In this document: in pieces, positions 47,001 through 57,780 of the stretch | How the letters are laid out: each line of letters opens with the position of its first letter | Numbering within the stretch: position 1 is the first letter of the stretch | Assembly (NCBI GenBank): GCA_036971475.1 | Contig: JBAIZL010000002.1 | Span: 136,404,740-136,468,739 of the forward strand | DNA from: Prosapia bicincta | Lineage: Eukaryota; Arthropoda; Insecta; Hemiptera; Cercopidae | Direction of reading: 5' to 3' | Length of the DNA stretch: 64,000 nt | Notes under the pieces: generated by a model | What the model was told of the DNA's origin: nothing | What the model saw: the letters and a program-made list of their open reading frames with translations, nothing else | The model's database searches: none | Position numbers and translations under genes: made by a program

Positions 47001-50000
47001 CAATTAATTTAACCGATAGACCAAAACCAATAACACATAACCACAAACACTAAATTTATACCATTTGATATCACAAACATTAACTCTAATGTACCAATAA
47101 ACGAAACTATCCAAATAATAAAAAAAAAACAAATTAACTCATCTTAAAACCAACCCCAAATACAAAAACCAAATAACAAAATGCCTAACGACCTTACTAA
47201 ACCAAAACTATTTCACATTTATTAATAAGATATATTAACAAATAGATGGGTTAGCAATGGGATCATCCCTCTCAAGTATATCAGAAATTTACCTCCAAAA
47301 CCTTGACAAATTAATCACACAACCCATAAAAACTCACGACCCCAACAGACATCGGATATGATATGGATTATACATCTCAGAAAATAAAGCAATGAATAAT
47401 ATCATCCTAAATGAAATCAACCACTTACACCCTAACATAAAATTCACAAAGGAAGGAGAAATAAATAATAAAATAAACTAGATACAACAATGACCAGAAA
47501 TACAAATAACAATGAATAATAAATTTTTAGGAAACCTAGACAAAACATAAAAACAATACCAAACTACTCTAACCATCCCCCACAGCATAAAATGACTGCT
47601 TACAACTCACTCTTATACAGAATGCTAAAACTACCACTAAAAAATGAATAAAAAGAAAAAGAAAAACACAAAGCTCAAAAAATGGATACAAAAAGAAAAA
47701 CTATAGATAAATTAGAATTTAAAATATTAAATAAAGTAAAACAACCTAAACACGAACCTAAGCAACAAAGTAATGGGCCACATTCACATACACAAGATAC
47801 AACATAAAAGGAATAACTAAAATACTAAATAATAACAATATTAACATAACTTACAAAAATACAGGAAGCATAATCAATAAAATAAACCAACCAGAAAAAA
47901 ATATGTCCCACACTTATCAAAGAAATACACAAAATCGTAAGCCCAGACTATAACAAATTATACATCGGCCAAACAAAAAAGAAATTAAAAAACATGTAAA
48001 AGAGCACCTCAAGACATACATCAAACCAAACATTTACAATTTAAACTTAGCCCGCACACCATCAAAAACAACCATACATTCCTCACGTTAGAAAACACAC
48101 ATCTAATAAAAAAAAAGTATTGAAAGGCCTCAAAATGACAATCTGGGAACAGCTACAAATTTATAAACACAATAATAATATCATAAACAAACAAACACAA
48201 ATAAAATCAAAAAATGATAAATGATTTAACTTAGACAAAATTAACCCCAAGACAAACCCCGAAAATAGAACAATACCAGTATACCAAGTGACATCGAAAA
48301 TCTCATACACCTGGCAATCTACAGAAATACTTTGTCTCAGTTGATGCTCAATAATGGAAGACATGTAATTAACGTCCTCGAATGTTAACTCGCATAAGTA
48401 CCAAATAAGGTTCTTGTTTAAGTACATTATAGTGTAAGTGATTACAAGAAAATTGTGTTGCAAAGTTGAATATACGTATATATAAACCCTTTTATGTACT
48501 TAAACAAGAATATTACTTGGTATATTATTGGTAAAGTACTGCTTTTTCATTTTAGGACTTAGATGGTGTGTTATGTATAGGTAAAGGTTTTATTGATTGA
48601 ATATATCGTTATTGTGTTTTGCTATTTGTATGATTTCATTTTGGCACAAGTTAGGGTTTTTTGTTTAATTCAATGCAACTGTTGGAGTTTATAAATGCTG
48701 TTTTTCCAATGTATTCTGTTTTTGATATTATCACTGTAGCTTATGTTGATATTATTTTACTTTTCTACACTTCTTTTTCAATTTGTTTATTTGGTTCATT
48801 TTTATTTTATTTTTTGTGATTTTCTTTTATGTTTTTCTTGATAATAATTTTATTGATTTTGTATGATGCTATCTTTCTTATGTTATCTTGGTCTTCATTA
48901 TTTATAAGATTTATTGCCAGTTCTGTCTCGACTATGAGGTTTTTATTGTTTTGTATTTTTGTTTTAATGATTCTTTTAGTGCTATTCTCAAGTATTTTTA
49001 TTCTTTTTCGGTGAAAATGGTTTCTGTAAGGTTTATAAACCTGGTGTGTAATCTATGGTTTGTTATGCTATTGTCTTTATTATTTTGTTTCTCTAAAAGG
49101 TTTTTAAAGTTTGGATTTAATTTTTTAGTTTTTATTGTAGTAAATATATTGCCCTCTTCTATGGGTTGCATAGCTTTGACGTTGGTGGAGAGGCTAAATC
49201 TGCGCATGGAGGACAGGTGGAGTGGAGCTGTATGTATGCGGCTCTCTATAAACGGGACGTCCAGGCAAATGTGTGAGTCCATGGAGGCGACTCAAAAAAA
49301 ACAGGGCAGTTCTAGCACTTGAAGGGTTGTTATCTGCTAGCCTCTCGCCCTGCCCTTCCCTAGCAGTCGGCAACCAAGAAGCACCCCCCCCCCCCCCCCA
49401 TCCAGGTTGGTGGTCTGGATGGGTACTTACACCTTCGATCTGAAGGTACTATACAATATGTGCCGATGTAGATTCGCTGCCCTCAGGGTAGGGAGGGTCT
49501 ATAATTGAGCCTCAGGGGCACCTGGCGCCACCCTGAGTATTTAAGTAAGCAGGGCTTTGCGGCGGAGGACCTTTCTTCCCTAGTTGCTTGTGGGAATATA
49601 CATAGCAGAAAACAATAAAATCAATTTTACTGGTCAGGGCCTAGAACCTACCAAGGAATCTGTCTAAATGGATGTGGCTTCAGCCCCAGTAGAGACAGAT
49701 GGAAAACTAGTTGCGAAGGCAACAGGAGGAATGAGTGGGGCACAAAGGAGAAACACACTCTGACTTGCCTATCATGAGGAAGTAAAAAAAGCGGAGGCTG
49801 AGGACAGAGAGCCACTGCCACCCCCTTTAAGGAAACACCGGTTCAGAAAGCAGAAGGGTTTGGCGGAGGCTGGGGCTAGAACCCGTCCTGTTGTCCTGGA
49901 AGCCAGTGGATCTGGTAAGACCTTAATATGAAAGGAGAAATAGAAGGAAAGGAGTACTTCTGATCCTACTCCACTCGGAGGCCAAGAGGAATAGACAATG

Positions 50001-53000
50001 GTCTAGGCCTGTTGGGTCTTGCTCATAGATCTCCACCAACCTAATAGGCTACTAGTGACCTTTGGGCATAGTGTAGGCATGAGGATAGAGATAGCGGTGT
50101 TTGACCACCTTAATGGCACTGTAATGGACTGAATTTTGGACATTCCTAGTAGAGGTTTTGTTCAGCTGTTCAGGGACACATAGGATACGTACTTGAGGGA
50201 TAGAGTCGCAGCATTAATTTGTGCTGAGGAAGAATTAGCAAAATGGCTACGAGAAGTAGTACCGTCAGTTAAGCTCGAAGACGGGATTCAGGCAAAGGCT
50301 GGACCTGCCTGATGAACTGATCAAAAGAGTGAAAGTCACGGTGCTTGTACCACTACCAAAAAGGGAAGTCACTTAGTTGGTCAAGCTCATGGAGATGCAG
50401 AACCTGGAAATTAACACTTCGAAGTGGAAGATCCTACAGTGCATTGAGCATGGACCTGCAAGCCTCCTCTGCCTAGGATTGGATGAGGCATCTGCCAGGC
50501 TTCTCAAGGCAAGAGATGAGAAGGCTTTCCTGGGGACTGGAGAGGTCACATTTAGGTTGACCTATAAGGACCCGGAAGAGAAAGGCGAGAAGGAGAGTCA
50601 GGAAACGGTGTAGGGGTCGTTGGATATGGCTGACCTTCAAGCAATGATCCTGCAGATTAACTTGCACCACAGTAAGGCACCTCGGTTGTCCTAACCAGGT
50701 GCTTAAATGTGAGGCACATATAACCAGCACTTGCACTGGTGCAAGAACCGTAGCTGGTCAGGAACCGTATAAGAGAAACACGCAAGTGGGGCACAGGGAA
50801 CATGAGGAGCACAGGGCATGTGTCATAGTTAGAGAACTAGAAGCCATGCTGGTTTAAGAATTCTTAACCAGAGACCTTGCAATGGTTAGAATTCGAGGTA
50901 AGTCAGACCAGGGAGTTCATTGTGACCTCCACTTACTCTGCCTGCAATAGAGAATCCCCCCCCTGCAGAATTACGTAAGTTAGTCCTATACTGCAGGGAG
51001 ATGAATATATGACTGTTGGTGGGCTGTGATGCCAATGCTCACAATGAGGTGTGGGGCAGCACAGACACAAATGAGCATGGTGAGGAGCTCCTCATCTTCC
51101 TGCTTGAAAAAAACCTTGAGGTTCTAAACACAGCTGCCAAGCCAACATTTGTCACTTCAAACAAAATGTAGGTACTATATATCACCTTTTGTAATACGCC
51201 GATGGTAAAGTGGGTGCATGACTAGAAGGTTTCAGATGAGCCCTCCATGTCTGATCACCAGATCATTACTGCTACGATGAGGGGAGTTGTCCCCCATGTG
51301 GTTTGGTTTAGGAACCTGAGAAAAAAAAACTGGGAAGATTTTAAGTCCTTGGTGAGTAGCCAGATGTCAAACTTCCATGGTAAGTATGGTACACCAAACG
51401 AACTGGAAAATACTGAAGCCTGCTTTAGGACTGCAATTTACTCAGACTGAGGATTACTCAGGAGTTGTGTTGTCCTGGATTACATGCCCGAGCAGTGGCT
51501 CAAAATCAAAGTTATCTTTATACCCAAATTGGGGACGAAAGGTTATACAGAAGTACAGGACTTCAGACCTATCAGCCTTACATATTTCATGGTGAAGACA
51601 CTGGAAAGGCTGGTGGACCACTATTTGAAGGAGGGACTTCTGAAGCAGTATCCGCTTCATCAGGACCAACACACCTACCGAATTGGTAGGTCAGTAGAGA
51701 CTGTGCTGTTGTCGGTTGTGGACTTCATTGAGGGTCAGATCAACAACAAGGGGATATGTATTTGGGCTTTTCTTAATGTGGAAGGGGCTTTTAATAGTAC
51801 GAGGACCAAGAGGAAAGCCCAATCCACATGCTCTATGCATGCCCTGCTTTGAGAGCTGCATGCAAGGAGAAAGTGGTGTTGCTGGCAGGATTGTACACCT
51901 GAGGATATCAGAAGATTTAGCATCAATTGGGTACTTGGTTTCTGTAAAGAGGTAGGTATCCACTAAGCTAATCCTGTGGTAGTGATGGGAAGAGAGTACA
52001 AAGGCTGTAGCTAAGTGCTCTACACCGATAAGGTCCCTCCGAGTTTTAATAATAATAAATATATTGCATTTTCTTCAATTTCGTTAAATTTATATTGCCA
52101 TTTATTTGGTTTAAGCACGTTATCTAATTCTAAATGTGTTATAAGAAGTATATTAGTTAATTTGTTTTGATCCTAAAAAATTCTGCTCAGTTAGCAGTTT
52201 TTATGTACAACACTGGTTTTGTTTCTTATAATTATGATCATATATTTTGGAGCTATTTTGTTTTTTAAGCATTATTTATTGAAATATATGTTGTGGTTAA
52301 TATTGATAATCTGTTTCTGATTTTTTTTAAATATGTTTAAAAGTGTAGTTGCTGGTTTACCTAGTAGATATCAATATTTTTAACTTAGCAACCCTGTTTC
52401 CTTTTATTCACTTATCATTTACACTTTAATGTATTTATACAAGAATCTTACTTGGTATATTTGTAAGTCTACTTTTGACAGTTATTAATTAGAATGCTCT
52501 TATTTTTGAGCTTATTGGACTGTCTTCTTTAGCAGTCTAGCTTCAGCAGTTGTCTAAAGCTCGAAAATGAGATCAATGAAAGTTGATTCACAAATATACC
52601 AAGAAAGTATTTGCCTCTTTATTATCATGCACTCAGTTCAAAAAATGAATCTTAAATTATTTTCAGAATTAATCTCTTTTCTTATTTTTATTACCATGAA
52701 CTGAATTATAACAGAAAGATGATTGTCTAATCTTTATACTGTATTTGTTAATTTTTTTTTGCAGGTAAATGTAATTCTTATAATACTTATGTTACTCAAA
52801 TGGTTATAAAATACAATTACTTCTTAAGTAATTTCATATAGTCATTATTCAATTTCTGTTTTGAAATAAATTTTCATTGAGAATGCTCCTTTTTATGAGA
52901 TATTTCTAATTTTACAATTACGTGTTGTTCTATACCTCTATTTTTTCTTAATAAGCTTCAAAACCCCTTTGAATTATAGGAGTTTTGAGAAAACAATTAT

Positions 53001-55950
53001 TAGATGAAATTATCCTCTAAATTCAAATTTACCTATTTAAAGAATTGTGCCATACAGCAGTAATAATTCCTCTGATTGCTAAATCTACAGGCATGTAATC
53101 AGCAATTACATTTTTATCAGCTAAGCAAGTTCTGATAACACCTTTTCCAGCTCCAGCTAGTAGTCCCATTGGCCCATTTAAATTATCTAGCCATCCAGGG
53201 ACAGGATCTTTCCAACTTGAAATAACTGAAACAATAAATTATTTCAACAATTGGCCAAAAGTTTTCGAAAAAGCTAACCTACAAATTATTATTTGTAAAG
53301 TCAGAGTTTGTAGTTATTTCCAAATGAAATCAAAACAAAATTTAGTACTTGAACATTAATTGCTGATTAAGTATAAGAGATATTTCACCAAATAGAAGGC
53401 ACCGGAAATCATACATTTAGAATATTTGACACTGTATTCTATATGAATTTCTGTACTCTATAAATAAAACTGGCATTATTGCAAAGTAACTACCTTTAAC
53501 ACATTCAGCACGGCAGCAATATTGGAGATCTCATCAAACTACTGTCTGTTTTTTCGTTAACTTCCACATATGACGGCAGAGAAATTGTTGAAATGTATGC
53601 GAGTTGCATAGCTTGTCATAGCATCTAATTATTGTGTCCGTTGTTTTCATCTCAATAATTTTATTTTTACCATATACAGGTTTATTGGAGACATCAAAAC
53701 AGTGAATTACACACTAAAATAATATTTTATTTATCGGGTCACAATTAAAAAAAATAATACAAATGATAAAATACTGTATGACAAAATATAAAACTTAATA
53801 AAAAAGACAGAGAAAAAAAGATAATTTACATAAAAATCTAAAGTACCTACTACTAAAATATACTACATACTAAAATAAGCATTCAACGGTTTAACTCGGA
53901 ATGTTTGTTTCTGTTTGTGTCATGTGTTTCACAAAGCCATAGAGATCGATAATGTAAACACAGACATAGATAATACATATGTCACGTCCGAGATTATTTA
54001 TAGCCGAGATTAGCTGACATTTGTTTACTACAATCTTATGATGACACATTAGATTTTCTTGCGACCAAGCATTTTGTCAATGACTAATATTTACAGTAGT
54101 TTGTTCCTACCTCGAGTAGGTTCATTTACTCTAATAGGTCAGTTATTGTTTATTCTTGCCTTAGTTCAGAAAGCTTAGCCTATTTTTTATGATAGTTGTT
54201 TTTACCGCATATTTTGCCACGTTAAGTGGCTAAAACTTTAAAAAACATTAAAATATAAAAGTTAAACTAAATTAAATCTGTTCATAAAACTCCCTTAAAC
54301 ATTTTTTCAGTTGAGGCATCAAAAAGGTGACTTCGGATAGTCAGATTTAAAAACGACTCAGGCATAATGTTCTCCAAACTCTTCTGAAGCACTACCGCAA
54401 AAATCAAACCTTCATACAAACACTCATCAACACTAGATAAGTTTTAATTAGACTGGGAGTGAGCATGCTGGTGCGCTCGCCGTCTCTCAGAAGGTAAGCT
54501 GGGAGCACACCGGCATGCTCTCAGTGCCTCGCAAGGGAACCCTGAGCGTGCCGGTATGCTAGCCGTGCTGAATGTATTAAAAGTTTTAATGCAACAAAAA
54601 TTTCTAAAAAATACAAGAAAATGGTACTGTATAAAACAGCACTGTGACATATTCTGGTATACTCTTAAAACAAAATTTAATAAAAAAATATAAATAATGA
54701 TTATTTCAGTTTTAAAATTACCTTTGGCTTCTTTAAGAAATGAAACTAACATGATATGACAATATTATTAATATGACTTCGTCAGAATATGAAAATTCAA
54801 ATATAAGAACATATAAAATTTTGGAATATAAAAAAAATAACATTAAATTAAGATTGAAGACTAAATTCCAAGTATGGAGTGAAGGTAAAGTAATTGTTTT
54901 GTTTTTGTCAGGACAAATGAAATGAATCACTGTCTATAAATAAAAACATTTTAACAAAATAAAAAAAATAAGTAAACTATTTTAAGATAATTAAAATAGC
55001 AATAACACAGAGAAATACACAAAAAGTATAACAATAGCAACACAGAAGAAAAATAAAAGAAATAAAACAAAGGAAACACATGAAAATATTTTAAAAAACA
55101 CACAAAGTTATTAATATTTTGTTGTGTTAAATTATTAAAGTATTTAAAATTAAATCATTAAAGCTGATCAAAATATTTAATTTTATTACAAATATTTAAA
55201 TGATCTAAAAAGTTAATGACATATTCCCAATATTAAAATTCAGGTAGTAAGGCAAAATTATAATCTCTTAACACCACCTTTGAACCATCTTGATAATCAC
55301 ATCTAGGATTTATGTCTCAAACTCAAGATAATTCATTGTCAACTATATAGACCTGCTCTTTAATAGGAATTTCTGTCAGCACCAGGAACCCACAAATAAA
55401 TGTATGTTTAAATCTAAAAATGAGTTTAATGTATGAATATGCAATTATCATTGTCAATAGTATTGTGTTTGACTGAGTTAAATCAAAGTATATAAGCTCC
55501 TCTCAATAGGTGTGGTTAATCTACATCTCTCTGTAAGAAAAAATGTAGGCCTTTTTCATAAGTTTTTGCCAGTAATACTTACATTTTTTTTAATGTATAA
55601 GCAAAATTATATTATTTAATTATTCTATAAGTAATTATTGCATAACTGAGTGAATACTTTAGAACTTACATGCTGAGACTTTTTGAGACAATTGTTTTAT
55701 TGAAATGATTATAGTTTAGTCAGTAAATTGAGGATGATTACAAGCAACTTTAATTAATTCTTTATATTTTTATTATGTGGCAAGCTAATCCATAATTTTA
55801 CCCATCTTGAGTTAATCTTCGTGAATTAAATTAAACTTACCAATTGAAGGGCGAAATATAATGATTGGAATTTTGTCCCTGTATTCCCAAACAATGTCTT
55901 CAGCTAGGGCTTTTGTGAAGGTATAAGTGTTGGGCATTTCATTAATGTAT
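34887..55950 (-). CDS. Fatty acyl-CoA reductase (partial, five 3' exons)
   Basis: This enzyme family reduces fatty acyl-CoA to fatty alcohol with NADPH, usually in the ER or peroxisome membrane, for waxes, pheromones or cuticular lipids. Five exons (55950-55841, 53225-53033, 46005-45763, 41087-40830, 35010-34887) join with GT-AG borders and consistent phases to 308 residues and a TAA stop. Seen in order: YTFTKALAE with the catalytic Y-x3-K; FRPSIVISSWKDPVPGWLDN and GAGKGVIRT (end of the male-sterility/NAD-binding domain); VYNCSSTSKSIS and EQYPFKEVLWRPT; then the C-terminal reductase domain LVRLQQRIFRTI and FDFDFTELDPKDYF. The last exon is one hydrophobic segment (ILLVIFAVLLIWFLSW), a likely membrane anchor. 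The family is about 500 residues, so about 200 N-terminal residues with the GxxGxxG motif are missing upstream. No breaks were seen. The paralogue and substrate cannot be told. Confidence 0.9.
35011..36065. other. Reductase intron, unassigned part
   Basis: No element is recognisable except AT-rich sequence. A G/C-richer patch at 35880-35960 has no repeat partner noticed in the window. Confidence 0.4.
36066..36420 (-). mobile_element. PLE fragment, tail family I
   Basis: On the minus strand MENNTSTLHPSNKGHKLNTL, then EHYEIYSHSNTHINDILNEQ marks the end of a GIY-YIG domain. It is followed by the tail with GACGAAAACGTTTCCTCC and GTAAGTTAATAATTT. Same family as 10130-11690, truncated at the 5' side at 36420. 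Confidence 0.75.
36421..37290. other. Reductase intron, unassigned part
   Basis: AT-rich with no recognisable coding or repeat feature. Confidence 0.4.
37291..37400 (+). mobile_element. PLE tail, family K, single arm
   Basis: Matches, in inverse orientation, 62085-62175. Both carry a cgacaatggt box, gaccgaaatgtgcctcatca and taattgcacttagtggtgga. No coding part is attached. Confidence 0.65.
37331..37363 (+). ncRNA. Hammerhead-like core motif, PLE family K
   Basis: TCGACAA-type box, then a perfect 5-bp stem GGTCA (37340-37344)/TGACC (37347-37351), then GAAA (37352-37355) and GCCTC. The first box departs from the CUGANGA consensus at two or three positions. Confidence 0.3.
37401..37725. mobile_element. 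PLE fold-back, tail family J
   Basis: 37553-37617 and 37662-37722 are inverted copies (tacacttttggtattaactt against aagttaataccaaaagtgta). The loop, on the minus strand, has GTGTGAAACGCGTCTGCTG. A further minus-sense partial copy lies at 37430-37510 and a plus-sense relic at 39420-39720. Confidence 0.7.
37726..39419. other. Reductase intron, AT-rich
   Basis: Nothing recognisable. Long A- and T-rich stretches; no frames with known motifs. Confidence 0.4.
39420..39725 (+). mobile_element. PLE end, tail family J, decayed
   Basis: An A/C-rich stretch reads like the last part of a PLE endonuclease (KIYKHHNNQ). It then runs into acagcattgaacaatgcctt and gtgtctgctgaaaaac, the family J tail. Confidence 0.55.
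39740..40380 (-). mobile_element. PLE fragment, tail family B with its endonuclease
   Basis: On the minus strand 40377-40036 encodes CPIFYIGQTGRSFYTCYQEH, then NNYQSNFPDHLKSTNHNYLD and LQVFHKQHRNN, a GIY-YIG domain. This is followed by KQYKIYKYFKLHPMHILNTQ and the tail (39850-39776: AAGTTGACAATATGACACCT, then GTCCTCAACAAATATAAG and CTACTATAGGCAAGTTTG). The copy links the family B fold-backs to a protein. Confidence 0.8.
40830..41087 (-). CDS. Fatty acyl-CoA reductase exon (C-terminal domain)
   Basis: The acceptor aatgttttag precedes 41087 and a gtgaga donor follows 40830. It encodes LVRLQQRIFRTIITLSYF, then NQWTFNNKNFKDL, FDFDFTELDPKDYFIKGTLG and LPQAKQQIK. Phase is 2 at both borders. Confidence 0.9.
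41460..41720. mobile_element. PLE fold-back, tail family B
   Basis: The left arm ctaaacacttttaaatgttt, aaacttgcctatagtagcac pairs with the right arm gtgccactataggcaagttt, aaaatatttaaaagtgttta. The loop contains TTGACAA, GGGACACATCTCC, then GAAACGGCCGTC. It lies in the fourth reductase intron, 370 bases upstream of the 41087 exon border. Confidence 0.8.
41740..42250. mobile_element. PLE fold-back, tail family G, ~435 bp
   Basis: From about 41810 the left side (gaccaattcatgttttt...) is repeated inverted up to 42240 (...aaaaacatgaattggtc). The arms have scattered mismatches, and the centre near 42025 holds a small tandem repeat (gtatttacaaatgt, three copies). A second fold-back of the family lies at 57100-57780. 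Confidence 0.75.
42330..42600 (+). repeat. Degenerate tandem repeat, ~38-54 bp units
   Basis: Five diverged units start at about 42330, 42379, 42417, 42471 and 42523. Each has GATGGTATTAAG-like sequence, a GATA/GCTG block, then GACAAAGTAAG. No frame is associated. Confidence 0.55.
42601..43860. other. Reductase intron, unassigned
   Basis: 43180-43640 is less AT-biased than its surroundings but shows no frame, inverted repeat or partner in the window. Confidence 0.4.
43866..44520 (-). mobile_element. LINE 3' fragment (RNase H and CCHC end)
   Basis: On the minus strand 44520-44305 reads VEVSFLWVPGHCGIFRNTKA, then DEGAKLATG, the last block of an RNase H domain. After a frameshift 44227-43928 reads VVTRLRIGHSLLTHGWLMR and CPFCKSTITIKHILLDC, a C-x2-C-x7-H-x4-C knuckle typical of jockey/R1-group elements. 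The 3' end (43927-43866) matches window bases 1-118. It is a 5'-truncated insertion. Confidence 0.85.
44590..45150. mobile_element. PLE fold-back, tail family B, ~550 bp
   Basis: The left arm (acaacttgcctatagtagca, then ttgaggacggtggtttcggg) and the right arm (ctactataggcaagttgtaa) are inverted copies. They extend inward into the last codons of the PLE endonuclease, so each arm is 3' coding end plus tail. The centre is at about 44885. Confidence 0.85.
45151..45762. other. Reductase intron, unassigned part
   Basis: AT-rich; nothing recognisable. Ends at the gtgagt donor of the 46005-45763 exon. Confidence 0.4.
45763..46005 (-). CDS. Fatty acyl-CoA reductase exon
   Basis: The acceptor aaaattatag precedes 46005 and a gtgagt donor follows 45763. 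It encodes CKQVYNCSSTSKSISSHEL, then GLEIAEQYPFKEVLWRPT and FKHLLPAIIVDTLL. The end AKKKPR joins to LVRLQ of the next exon, as in other reductases. Confidence 0.9.
46006..46780. other. Reductase intron, unassigned part
   Basis: AT-rich. A minus-strand run around 46600-46800 (SLPDDEPQE-like) could be a remnant of a transposase N-terminus but is too broken to name. Confidence 0.4.
46781..48480 (+). mobile_element. Penelope-like element, heavily decayed, tail family C
   Basis: Reverse transcriptase blocks PKMNTLIKIHKIYNPIRPII (46850) and DGLAMGSSLSSISEIYLQNL (47245) are legible, then a weak GIY-YIG trace, YNKLYIGQTKKK (about 47950). Many stops lie between. The tail 48330-48470 (ACTCGCATAAGTACCAAATA, then GTTCTTGTTTAAGTACATTA) links this ORF family to the C fold-backs at 16193-17066. 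Confidence 0.75.
48481..49290 (-). mobile_element. PLE N-terminal region, opposite strand
   Basis: Minus-strand frames at 49282-48998 and below read like the part of a PLE before the reverse transcriptase: NPNFKNLLEKQNNKDNSITN, HTRFINLTETIFTEKE, then VETELAINLINNEDQDNIRK and ATVIISKTEYIGKT. It abuts the inverted family C tail at 48490-48530. The outermost part (49150-49290) is GC-richer and may belong to the neighbouring LINE instead. Confidence 0.5.
49291..52050 (+). mobile_element. R1/jockey-type LINE, decayed and internally deleted
   Basis: From 5' to 3': a C18 run (49384); an ORF1 relic with basic PPPLRKHRFRKQKGLAEAG (49815) and GLDEASARLLKARDEKAFLG (50480); an AP endonuclease relic at 51012-51270 (LVGCDANAHNEVWGSTDTN, LEVLNTAAKPTFVTSN, SMSDHQIITATM); and reverse transcriptase 51484-51820 (VIFIPKLGTKGYTEVQDFRP, then AFLNVEGAFN). 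Motif C and RNase H are deleted. A TAA-rich tail closes it at about 52045. It is a different subfamily from the nested LINE at 24175-28352. Confidence 0.8.
52051..53032. other. Reductase intron with a decayed PLE fold-back
   Basis: 52400-52620 has weakly paired arms of tail family C (aagaatcttacttggtatat on the left, atataccaagaaagta on the right). 52051-52330 may hold a PLE N-terminal relic on the minus strand. The remainder is AT-rich. Confidence 0.45.
53033..53225 (-). CDS. Fatty acyl-CoA reductase exon
   Basis: Bordered by attgtttcag and a gtaaat donor. It encodes VISSWKDPVPGWLDNLNGP, then GLLAGAGKGVIRTCLADKN and DYMPVDLAIRGIITAVWHNS. The first codon is split with the preceding exon (G plus TT gives Val). 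Confidence 0.9.
53500..54576. mobile_element. TTAA-flanked piggyBac-like non-autonomous element
   Basis: TTAA at 53496-53499 and 54577-54580 flanks 1077 bp. The ends are inverted repeats: CACATTCAGCACGGC on the left and TACATTCAGCACGGC (reverse complement) on the right, differing only at the first base. Subterminal GCCGGCATGCT/GCCGGTATGCT motifs repeat near 54510 and 54550. No transposase was recognised. It lies in the 2.6-kb reductase intron. Confidence 0.75.
54581..55840. other. Reductase intron, AT-rich
   Basis: No recognisable element or frame. Confidence 0.4.
55841..55950 (-). CDS. Fatty acyl-CoA reductase exon (active-site region)
   Basis: The acceptor ttgtttttag precedes 55950 and the donor gtaagt follows 55841. 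The exon encodes YINEMPNTYTFTKALAEDIV and then WEYRDKIPIIIFRPSI. The Y and K of the Y-x3-K catalytic pair are both present. Phase is 1 in and 1 out. Confidence 0.9.
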
Positions 55951-57100
55951 CTAAAAACAACAGATTAGTAATATGAGAAGAAGAAAACATTTCTCAACAA
56001 TATTTAATCTGAGTAACAATAATAAGGCTATTAATGACTATATGTTTGAAATTATGTTCCTCTAAAATCTGAGTTACTGTTGAAAAATATTTTAGAAGTG
56101 ACAAAAAATAGTTTTAGATAATTATTTGACAAAACTTACATGCAGTTGCTTTTGGTTTATTAAATTTAGTTCTAGAATAAATTAACTGGCGTTAAAAGTT
56201 ATATTTTTTAGGCAAAAAAACCAATTAAGAGTTATTATTTTATAGAATTTTAAAAAAATTAACACAAGGCTAAAAGGTACGTAATTAAATTATATTGCTA
56301 GATAGAAATTAAAATAATGCAGACAACACAAAAATGAAAATAATAAATATCCACAAGAAAGAAACAGAACAAAGGTAAATAGAAACAAATCCATTGTAAT
56401 TGTATTCATAATATTTTCTTCTAAAATTATATGTCCACAGCAACACCCTTTTGATATGATTTCAATTTCATATAACATAATATCACTTAAAAAGATGTCT
56501 TTCAACTCATCATATTCATCCAGTATCAACAGTTCCACAAATCTAACAAACTGGCTATCAAACTATCAGTTCATGGTTAAACCTGAAATAATTGCGATAA
56601 ATATAAGTTAATTTACACTTCCATTGAATATAATACCCACTCGAATGAATATATTACTCTATACAGTAGACATCTTTTAGCTCTGTCAGTTTTATTAATA
56701 ATTTTCACATTCCATTCTGTTTACAGAAAACAAGGTAGTACATATTTTATTTTGTCACACAAACACAGAGACATACCTAGATGTAAAATTGACATTTTAT
56801 TTTAACTTTTTATTGTTTTGTCTGCTCTTAGTGTTGGTTTTTAAAGAGATCAGATACCTATAAAATGATTCTCATAATTTATTACTGAAAATCATAACAG
56901 AAAACATCCATACTTGAATTCTTTTTACTGAACATATAATACCTACCATGCATAAATGTTTGCAACTCATATCTCATATTCAGCAACAATTAACAACTTG
57001 AATCTGATTCTTGAACTCAAAATATCTGTATATAATGAATTTCTTGGGTAAATATCCTGAACAGCTTTTTAAGAGTACATTTTGACCCAAAACATAGGAT
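55951..57100. other. Upstream of the 55950 exon: intron, unassigned
   Basis: No further reductase exon could be recognised. An 82-codon minus frame (56538-56290) has no reductase motif. Confidence 0.4.
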
Positions 57101-57780
57101 AATGAAAGCTTGTGGATTCTACACCACAAACTGAGAGATATCAATACATTGACAATTTTGCTTTTTTAAACACTCAACGTTTCCAATTTCTTTCCAGAAT
57201 TTTTATTCAAGAGCTCAGTTTTAATTAAACAACTATACAACATAACTTATGATTTATAAAATACATAACATTATATAAAACATAATAAAAATCAACAAAT
57301 TACAAAACTCTTAATAAATAACTATTTACAAGTCAAAATTTTGTCTATCACAATAAAACATACACATCAGAGATACATACAGTACAACTAACACATCTAC
57401 TATTAGTAACAAAGTTTATATTTTAAAATTTTTAAAACCACACAATCACTCTAATATATATACACAATACCTCTAGTGACCAAAAAACCTACAAAAATTT
57501 CACTTATAATTTCATTACTAAAGATTCATATGCAGATGGAAAATCATTTAATTCTGTCATTTTATTCAATGCATTTCTTCCTTGTTTTTTTTATAAACCA
57601 CATTTCCGTAAAGCTCCTCTTTTTCCAATTATGTTGTATAATTGTTTTATTAAAACTGAGCTCTTGAAAAGGAATTTCGGAAAGAAATTCGAAACGTTGA
57701 GTGTTTAAAAAAGCAAAATTGTCTGTGATCTGTGTGTAAATAAAAATATTAGATATCAATAAGTCTTGATGTGATATAAA
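57101..57780. mobile_element. PLE fold-back, tail family G
   Basis: Left arm gacaattttgcttttttaaa, cactcaacgtttccaatttc and right arm cgaaacgttgagtgtttaaa, aaaagcaaaattgtc are inverted copies, separated by ~450 bases. The right arm holds a perfect 7-bp stem GAATTTC/GAAATTC followed by GAAAC. Confidence 0.75.

Noticed and set aside
56290..56538. 82-codon minus frame as a further reductase exon
   Set aside because: It lacks any reductase motif, does not fit the sequence expected before the YINEMPNTY exon, and has no good acceptor-donor pair in phase.
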